Below are positions 1 to 4,132 of a DNA stretch of 7,472 bases, piece after piece. The DNA is taken from assembly GCF_910579365.1 (NCBI RefSeq), contig NZ_CAJTUX010000094.1:1-7472 (forward strand), read 5' to 3'. Numbering within the stretch: the stretch's first letter is position 1; each line of letters opens with the position of its first letter. Position numbers and translations under genes: made by a program. A model generated the notes under the pieces. It had not been told where the DNA came from and searched no databases. It saw only the letters and a program-made list of their open reading frames with translations. Source of the stretch: an uncultured Oscillibacter sp. (GTDB lineage Bacteria; Bacillota; Clostridia; Oscillospirales; Oscillospiraceae).

Positions 1-61
1 TAAGCTCGTTTCTGCCCACAATACTTGGCTGGCGACGGCCCGGGAAGATAGGTGGTGCCAA
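1..61 (+). rRNA. rrf: 5S ribosomal RNA, 3' part (5' end outside window)
   Basis: The first ~60 bases match the 3' half of a bacterial 5S rRNA: the region around ATACTTGGCTGG, then GACGGCCCGGGAAGATAGG, ending at about GGTGGTGCCAAC. The 5' half, which would pair with this end to close helix I, lies left of the window, so this is a fragment of roughly half the molecule cut by the window edge. It is followed at once by a strong terminator, as expected for the last gene of an rRNA operon. The exact 3' end is uncertain by a few bases because the 5' partner strand is not visible. Confidence 0.9.
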
Positions 62-63
62 CA

Positions 64-100
64 CAAAGCAGGTTACTTCGGTAGCCTGCTTTGCTTTTTG
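64..100 (+). terminator. Rho-independent terminator of the rRNA operon
   Basis: Bases 64-76 and 81-93 form a 13-bp stem with one T-G wobble (73-84), closed by a C(UUCG)G tetraloop at 77-80, and are followed by CTTTTTG. The placement directly after the 5S rRNA makes it the rRNA operon terminator. Read on the minus strand, the same hairpin is followed by a weaker T-rich run and could also stop transcription arriving from the convergent gene at 148-531. Confidence 0.92.
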
Positions 101-147
101 CTTTGATTGAGGGGCACTGTCTTTTTGTACAGTGTCTTCCCATATCC

Positions 148-531
148 CTACCAGTGCAATTTACATTTTCCCGTGACATGATCAAATTTCCAGAGTAGAT
201 TGTATCTGTGCTTTGCGTCCAGTACTATACTGCCAGAGGGAGAAGCCGGATTCAGCCGCAGGAGCGTTCGCCTGTCTTCATCCAGCAGCGATACCTCCAG
301 GTCTCCTCTTGACAGTTGGCATTCCAATGTAAATTCGTAAACACGGCATTTATGAAACCTTCTCAAATGCCGGACCCAGCCATTGCATGAGTTCACTGAA
401 ACCTTGTCGCAGTTCTTCCCGACTCGAAATAGGAAGAAGACTGCGGCGATGCGTTTTCTTATCACATAGCCTTGATGGCAGAGTAGGCATGCGGCACATA
501 TGGCCACTCCAGGAATGAGAAATTGTACCAT
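148..531 (-). CDS. Hypothetical 127-aa protein with hydrophobic N-terminus
   Basis: I do not recognise this protein. Residues about 3-18 are a short hydrophobic stretch with several Cys, followed by a basic segment (RKR at 25-27) and a second hydrophobic patch at 28-36, so membrane attachment is possible. The C-terminal half (about 64-127) alternates hydrophobic and polar residues like a small beta-rich domain, with GDLEVSLLDEDRRTLLRL and a final GKCKLHW. The start is supported by GGGGAGGG (539-546), 7 nt before ATG, and by a plausible promoter further upstream. It runs convergent to the rRNA operon. No enzyme motif is visible. Coding status is likely from the start signals and clean reading frame, but function is unknown. 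Confidence 0.65.
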   Translation of the reverse strand: MVQFLIPGVAICAACLLCHQGYVIRKRIAAVFFLFRVGKNCDKVSVNSCNGWVRHLRRFHKCRVYEFTLECQLSRGDLEVSLLDEDRRTLLRLNPASPSGSIVLDAKHRYNLLWKFDHVTGKCKLHW

Positions 532-551
532 CGGAAAGCCCTCCCCGCCTT

Positions 552-580
552 AGAGTAGCACATGAGGTAGTTCTTGTAAA
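552..580 (-). promoter_or_regulatory. Putative promoter of the 148-531 gene
   Basis: On the minus strand TTTACA (575-580) and TACTCT (552-557) are separated by 17 nt. TGC directly before the -10 element gives an extended -10. The -35 matches consensus at five of six positions, the -10 at only three. It lies just past the terminator of the upstream DUF554 gene, which fits independent transcription. Confidence 0.5.
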
Positions 581-591
581 GTTAAAACTCC

Positions 592-632
592 AAAAAAAGG
601 CACCCATTCCTGTTATAAAAGACAGGGATGGG
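592..632 (-). terminator. Rho-independent terminator of the DUF554 gene
   Basis: Bases 603-613 (CCCATTCCTGT) and 622-632 (ACAGGGATGGG) form an 11-bp stem with one wobble and an 8-nt loop. On the minus strand the stem is followed by TGCC and seven T (from 592-598), giving a typical intrinsic terminator 28 bases beyond the DUF554 stop codon. Confidence 0.85.
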
Positions 633-659
633 CTTTCCTTTTGGAAACTGGAGCGCGAA

Positions 660-1352
660 CTACATAAAGCAGCATAGAAGAATCGGCAGAAAAATCGCCG
701 GGACATAATTCATGACCTTTAGTTTCGTAACGCCAATCAGGTTTAACCCCAGCCCTACAATCAGTACCGAGCCCACTACCGTCATCTCCGGAATCGTGGC
801 GGGATTTTGCTGGAGCAGCGGAGCAACCAGACTCGCCAAACAGGCGATTCCGCCTTCGATCACCAACACCGCAAAGGCTGCCATCAGCACACCAATCCCT
901 AAAGAAGATGCAAAGATCATGGAAGATACAAAGTCCAGCGTGGCTTTGGTGAACAGCATCTCGTGGTTCCCGGTGAGCCCGTCGTTCAGGGCTCCCACAA
1001 TAGTCATGGCCCCCACACAGAAGACCAGAGAGGCCGTTACAAAGCCTTCCGCCAGGGAGGGACCCTCACGTCCACCTCTCTTGAAGCGCCGCTCCAGGCC
1101 CTCCGCAAAACGGTTTAAGTGGCCATCCAGATTGCATAGCTCGCCTATGACCGCGCCGACGGCAATGGAAATGATGGTAATTAAAGCGTTGCTCCCATCC
1201 AGCATTCCTGTGATGCCAATGAACAGCGTGCAAAGTCCCAGGCCCTTCATCACGGTGTCCCGCAGCCGCTCTGGCAGGATGTTGCCCAGGAGCATACCGA
1301 TCAGAGAACCGGCAATCACAGTACCGGTGTTGACTATAGTGCCAACCAACAT
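660..1352 (-). CDS. DUF554 family integral membrane protein (YdfK/YqgA-like)
   Basis: The 230-aa product is a polytopic membrane protein of the DUF554 family (B. subtilis YdfK, E. coli YqgA type), whose transport or other function is not established. Hydrophobic segments lie at about 2-24, 36-52, 57-72, 103-122, 138-162, 163-180, 190-208 and 214-229, with a polar, positively charged loop at 80-100 (RRFKRGG). Family-like landmarks are the N-terminal GTIVNTG, the ASLVFCVGAMTIVGALNDG stretch after the loop, then TKATLDFVSSMIFASSLGIG, and a C-terminal NYVPAIFLP. Length is normal for the family. AGAGGGA lies about 10 nt before the ATG. The gene sits between the parvulin terminator and its own terminator, so it is probably monocistronic. 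No clear promoter is seen (only a weak TTTTCC/TTTAAA pair). Confidence 0.9.
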   Translation of the reverse strand: MLVGTIVNTGTVIAGSLIGMLLGNILPERLRDTVMKGLGLCTLFIGITGMLDGSNALITIISIAVGAVIGELCNLDGHLNRFAEGLERRFKRGGREGPSLAEGFVTASLVFCVGAMTIVGALNDGLTGNHEMLFTKATLDFVSSMIFASSLGIGVLMAAFAVLVIEGGIACLASLVAPLLQQNPATIPEMTVVGSVLIVGLGLNLIGVTKLKVMNYVPAIFLPILLCCFM

Positions 1353-1403
1353 AGCTCGTTTCCCTCTTTCTTTTTTCCTTTAAAGTCCTGATGTAATCGC
1401 TGG

Positions 1404-1431
1404 AAAAAAGGGGCCGGCATTTGCCGGCCCC
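1404..1431 (-). terminator. Rho-independent terminator of the parvulin gene
   Basis: Bases 1410-1418 (GGGGCCGGC) and 1423-1431 (GCCGGCCCC) form a perfect 9-bp GC stem with a 4-nt loop. On the minus strand it is followed by six T (1404-1409). It lies 16 bases past the stop codon of the 1447-3042 gene. Confidence 0.93.
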
Positions 1432-1446
1432 GGTGACATTATCAAC

Positions 1447-3042
1447 TCAGCCAATCAGTTTCAGACCGGATTCATAGCGCTGTGTGGCGACGTTTTCAGT
1501 CAGCCCAGCCTCCCAAGCGGTATAGGCCTCATTCCGCAGAGCGGCGGCGGCCTGAGCCTGCCAGCGGTTCAGATTCGTGCCGGAGAAATACATGACGTGA
1601 GCGCCATACTGCGTGTCCACCACGCCGGTATCGCCGGGCTGGCGGGCGGCGTCAAAGCACCAGTCGTTGAATTCCGTGACCATCTGGCCCTGATAGACCT
1701 CGGTGTAGAGACCGCCGTCATACTTGGAGCCGTCGGTAGACTCCTTCATTGCCAGGACGGCGAAGGAATCCTCGGTAGCTTCCCCGGACTGCCACTGAGC
1801 CAGCAGCTCCTCGGCCTTGGCGTGGGCGTCGGCCTTCAGCTGGGCCTGCTCCTCGGCATAGCCGTCGTCCCCTTCGGTCAGAGTGGCGGCGCCCAGAGGC
1901 ACCAGGATGTGGCGGATGTCAATGGTGGGATTTTCGTCCCGGAAGCGGTTGTGGAAGACCACGACATACTGAACGCTGCTGTCCGAGAGAACGGAAGCGT
2001 CGCCGTCTTTCCGGGCGCTGTCGTAGAGCCACTCGCTGGTGACGCTGCCGGAGGAATAGCTGCCGCTTTCATTGTTGTTATACGTGCCGTTGTGCTCCTC
2101 AGCCAGGTCCTCCAGATTGCCGCCGGCCTTGAACCCGTCCAGAATGGCCTGCGCGGCCTCCTGCGCGGCGGCCAGCGCCGCGGCGGACTCCTCCTCGGTG
2201 GGTTCCACCATGTTGCCCTCGGCGTCCGTAGTGCTTTCGGCGGCGCCGGAGATGGAGACGATTTCGTAAGACACGTGGTCATAGCTGTTGCGGTCGCCGT
2301 TGTAGACCTCCTCCAGCTCGCTGTCGGAATAGCTGAGACTGTTCTCATAGGCGTCGGCGTAAGCGCCATAGCGCAGCACCCGCATAAGCTGCTCGCCGTA
2401 GATCTTCTCGGTAATGCCCGCGCCGAAGTTGCCCTTCAGGTACTGACCCACGGAAATTCCGCTGGCCGCGGCGGCGGATTTCAGGGAGGCCATGCTGTCC
2501 TCATACTGGGCCTGGACGCCGGCGGGATACTGGAAGCCCTCCGCCTCGGCGGCTTTCAGGGAGCTTTGGATCACGCTCATGTTCTCCAGGGCCTGGTCCA
2601 GGAAGTAGTCGTGCCAGGTCATGCCGGCGGAGGCTCCGGTCTCTCCCTCGGTGTCCGCTTCGGGAAGCTCGATGCCCAGCATGGCGGCGGCGCTCTCGCT
2701 GATCTCCTGGCCCTTCAGGGAAGCGCCGGTGTTCAGTCCCAGGTAGCTGGTGAAGTAGGAATACTGGTTGACGAAATTACGGTAGGCGCTTTGATAATAG
2801 TAGCCCACTTCGGCGGCGGAGTAGTTCTCGCCGTCGATGGAGGCGGCCTTGGTCATTCTGGGAATGACGTCGCTGCGCCAAACTAGGGAGGCGATGACCG
2901 CGATGACAACGGCGGCGGCAATGGCGCCGTAGAGGAGGTTGGTCCTCTTTTCGTCCTTGCGCTGCTGAGCCTCCCGGGCGGTCTTGGGGTCGGTCTGGCC
3001 GGTGGCGGCCTGACGGTTTTGCTTTTCTCTCGATGCGCTCAT
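1447..3042 (-). CDS. Membrane-anchored parvulin-type peptidyl-prolyl isomerase
   Basis: This 531-aa protein probably assists folding of exported proteins outside the membrane, by cis-trans isomerisation of prolyl bonds. A basic cytoplasmic N-terminus (1-35) precedes one transmembrane helix at about 36-55; there is no lipobox Cys, so it is a type II anchor rather than a PrsA-like lipoprotein. Residues 60-240 are a helical SurA/PrsA-like N-domain. The PpiC/parvulin domain spans about 372-488, with RHILV at 377-381, FAVLAMKES from 427, GG at 443-444, GQMVTEF at 452-458, and YGAHVM with the second conserved His at 482. Residues about 250-366 look like a degenerate earlier parvulin unit. The start is supported by GAGAGGA (3054-3060), 11 nt before ATG, and an upstream promoter. 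Monocistronic, with its own terminator. Substrates are unknown. Confidence 0.88.
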   Translation of the reverse strand: MSASREKQNRQAATGQTDPKTAREAQQRKDEKRTNLLYGAIAAAVVIAVIASLVWRSDVIPRMTKAASIDGENYSAAEVGYYYQSAYRNFVNQYSYFTSYLGLNTGASLKGQEISESAAAMLGIELPEADTEGETGASAGMTWHDYFLDQALENMSVIQSSLKAAEAEGFQYPAGVQAQYEDSMASLKSAAAASGISVGQYLKGNFGAGITEKIYGEQLMRVLRYGAYADAYENSLSYSDSELEEVYNGDRNSYDHVSYEIVSISGAAESTTDAEGNMVEPTEEESAAALAAAQEAAQAILDGFKAGGNLEDLAEEHNGTYNNNESGSYSSGSVTSEWLYDSARKDGDASVLSDSSVQYVVVFHNRFRDENPTIDIRHILVPLGAATLTEGDDGYAEEQAQLKADAHAKAEELLAQWQSGEATEDSFAVLAMKESTDGSKYDGGLYTEVYQGQMVTEFNDWCFDAARQPGDTGVVDTQYGAHVMYFSGTNLNRWQAQAAAALRNEAYTAWEAGLTENVATQRYESGLKLIG

Positions 3043-3128
3043 TTGTGTTTCAGTCCTCTCACGTTTTCAGTTACATTTTTGCTTTGGGTCGTATTCTGGT
3101 GCACAAGCTGCATTTTACGCACTTGCCT

Positions 3129-3157
3129 ATTATAGCGGAAGAAGGACCATTGTGCAA
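3129..3157 (-). promoter_or_regulatory. Sigma-A-type promoter of the parvulin gene
   Basis: On the minus strand TTGCAC (3152-3157) is separated by exactly 17 nt from a consensus TATAAT (3129-3134). Transcription would begin near 3122, giving a leader of about 80 nt before the ATG at 3042. It is one of the best promoter matches in the window. Confidence 0.85.
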
Positions 3158-3302
3158 GCCCCAAATCCATCTCTTCCGGGGAAACGGAGGAGAATTCACG
3201 GTTTTTTCATCAAATTCCGGGACCTGTCCGCTAGAATAGCGTTCCAAGCATAGTCCCCCAAGCTGAAAGTACGCTGAAAACCCGGGGGGCAAAGGGCATA
3301 AT

Positions 3303-3501
3303 AGTACCCCGCGAAAGCCGTGTAGACCTCGTTATAACCTGCACCTTTACGGACAGGTGGGTCGCCTCCAGCGCGCTTTACCGCTTCCAACTTCCAGCCG
3401 CGAACGGCAGCCGGGAGGCCTGCGAACCACGAACTGATCCAGCGTCCCGTATAACGAAATGTGGGTTAAAAAAAGGTCTATCACGCACCCCGCAGGGTAC
3501 T
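3303..3501 (-). ncRNA. Candidate rod-like structured RNA (6S-like architecture, class unproven)
   Basis: The two ends of this 199-nt stretch pair in register on the minus strand. There is an 11-bp closing helix (3491-3501 with 3303-3313, one U-G), three G-U pairs (3488-3490 with 3314-3316), a 2x2 loop, then 4 bp and 6 bp around a bulged A (3475-3485 with 3319-3328). An asymmetric bubble follows: 18 U-rich nt (3457-3474) opposite a single A. Next come 7 bp (3450-3456 with 3330-3336), a loop, and further helices 3434-3440/3351-3356, 3422-3430/3357-3365 and 3414-3417/3366-3369. A UUCG-capped hairpin lies at 3397-3408. On the plus strand the U-G and G-U pairs become C-A and A-C mismatches, which argues for the minus strand. 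Length, long closing stem and internal bubble resemble 6S RNA, but I see no sequence signature proving it. No clear promoter is seen; it may be processed from the DUF1292 transcript. Confidence 0.5.
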
Positions 3502-3532
3502 TTAGCAATAGGATGGGCGGCCGGGAGGAGGG

Positions 3533-3814
3533 TTATTCCTCGCCGTCAAAGAGGGATTCCATAAAGAGGTTATATACCGCTTCCAGTTCCTCGTCGGAGT
3601 CCGGAGTGGAGAGAATGTCCTCGCCGTTCTCGTGCAGGACCTTCAAAATCACCAGTCCGGCGTCGGGGTCTTCCTCCTCACCCTCGGTCTCGGCGGGGAA
3701 GAACGCCTGATACAGCTGGCCGTTGTACTCCAGAGCGTCTATGAACTCCAGGACCAGCTCATTACCCTCCTCGTCGGTGACGGTCAGGAAGGTGGGGCCG
3801 AATTCTTCACTCAT
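3533..3814 (-). CDS. DUF1292 family small acidic protein (YrzB-like)
   Basis: The 93-aa, strongly acidic product matches the DUF1292 family (B. subtilis YrzB type), widespread in Firmicutes and of unknown biochemical function. The family pattern is visible: an N-terminal FLTVTDEEGNELVLEFIDAL (about 9-28), then YNGQLYQAFFPA, an acidic linker EGEEEDPDAG, a second strand region LVILKVLHENGED, and a C-terminal helix DEELEAVYNLFMESLFD. It has no signal peptide or membrane segment, so it is cytoplasmic. The start is firm: AAAGGAGG (CCTCC on plus at 3821-3825) sits 6 nt before ATG, with a good promoter just upstream. In many Firmicutes the family sits near alaS/ruvX-type genes; here it is divergent from a PBP gene instead. 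Confidence 0.88.
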   Translation of the reverse strand: MSEEFGPTFLTVTDEEGNELVLEFIDALEYNGQLYQAFFPAETEGEEEDPDAGLVILKVLHENGEDILSTPDSDEELEAVYNLFMESLFDGEE

Positions 3815-3843
3815 ATGGGGCCTCCTTTTTTGAGCTCCCCTGT

Positions 3844-3872
3844 ATTTTACACGGAATTGCGGACAATTGCAA
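3844..3872 (-). promoter_or_regulatory. Promoter of the DUF1292 gene
   Basis: On the minus strand TTGCAA (3867-3872) and TAAAAT (3844-3849) are separated by 17 nt. The predicted transcript starts near 3837, about 22 nt before the start codon and just ahead of the strong ribosome binding site. Confidence 0.78.
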
Positions 3873-3970
3873 GAGCAGAAATAGTGAAAAAGCTGAAAAG
3901 TTGGCAGTGCTGCCGGAAGTTAGTTTGCCCAAAATCCATAAATCCATGTGTTTTTTGAACTTTTTTTCGG

Positions 3971-3987
3971 GAAAATGCGACATTTTC
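3971..3987. promoter_or_regulatory. Perfect 17-bp palindrome, candidate operator
   Basis: GAAAATG (3971-3977) and CATTTTC (3981-3987) are perfect inverted arms around CGA. The right arm overlaps the proposed -35 element of the PBP promoter (3983-3988), a position suited to a repressor or activator. I do not recognise it as a known box; it does not match the LexA site of Gram-positives. A second, imperfect palindrome, GGCAG-TG-CTGCC, lies at 3903-3914. Confidence 0.4.
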
Positions 3988-4011
3988 AATATTGACAGAG
4001 GGTGGTACAAT
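3983..4011 (+). promoter_or_regulatory. Putative promoter of the class A PBP gene
   Basis: TACAAT (4006-4011) is preceded by TGG, giving an extended -10 element. At 17 nt upstream lies TTTTCA (3983-3988), a four-of-six -35 match. Transcription would start near 4018, leaving a leader of about 115 nt. A consensus TTGACA at 3992-3997 is only 8 nt from the -10 and cannot be its partner at normal spacing. Confidence 0.6.
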
Positions 4012-4068
4012 AGAAAAAAAGACTTTCTTGCGATTTTTTGGAAGCCATGGAATTCTTTTTCTTCGGCG

Positions 4069-4092
4069 GCCCCCGTCCCCCTTCCCGGGGGC
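4069..4092 (+). other. GC-rich hairpin in the PBP mRNA leader
   Basis: GCCCCCG (4069-4075) pairs with CGGGGGC (4086-4092), leaving a 10-nt loop. It lies between the proposed transcription start and the ribosome binding site, with no U-tract after it, so it is not a terminator. It could affect mRNA stability or translation; no known leader class is recognised. Confidence 0.4.
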
Positions 4093-4114
4093 GGCGGAGA
4101 CGCGATTCCCCGCG

Positions 4115-4121
4115 AAGGAGG
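4115..4121 (+). promoter_or_regulatory. Ribosome binding site deciding the PBP TTG start
   Basis: AAGGAGG is a near-perfect Shine-Dalgarno sequence. The only conventional start codon in the PBP frame at usable distance is TTG at 4133, 11 nt after its last base. There is no in-frame ATG before the transmembrane segment. The open frame extends left to 3992, but that part overlaps the promoter and leader. Confidence 0.75.
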
Positions 4122-4132
4122 TATTCATTACT

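Noticed and set aside
114..135. Hairpin CACTGT/ACAGTG as a terminator of the 148-531 gene
   Set aside because: The stem is 6-7 bp with an 8-nt loop, and no T-run follows on either strand.
712..1383. Plus-strand open frame of 223 codons opposite the DUF554 gene
   Set aside because: It is Ser/Pro/Thr-rich with no domain, whereas the minus strand encodes a clear membrane protein family with its own terminator.
1597..2886. Plus-strand open frame of 429 codons opposite the parvulin gene
   Set aside because: It has an antisense shadow composition rich in G, V, L and A, no recognisable domain, and contradicts the clear parvulin motifs, promoter and terminator on the minus strand.
3274..3302. CTGAAA-17-CATAAT as a plus-strand promoter for the candidate RNA
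   Set aside because: The hexamers are reasonable, but the start would fall inside the closing helix, and mismatch analysis (G-U on minus versus A-C on plus) favours the minus strand. It is kept only as an alternative.
3071..3390. Two minus-strand open frames of 64-73 codons upstream of the parvulin gene
   Set aside because: No ribosome binding site or family resemblance was seen. They overlap each other, the parvulin promoter and the candidate structured RNA.
3468..3500. GTACCC-TGCG-GGGTGC hairpin plus seven T as terminator of the DUF1292 gene
   Set aside because: Ten bases separate the stem from the T-run, too far for an intrinsic terminator. The same bases fit better into the closing helix and bubble of the candidate RNA.
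3992..4011. TTGACA and TACAAT read as one promoter
   Set aside because: The two hexamers are only 8 nt apart, too close for a sigma-A promoter.
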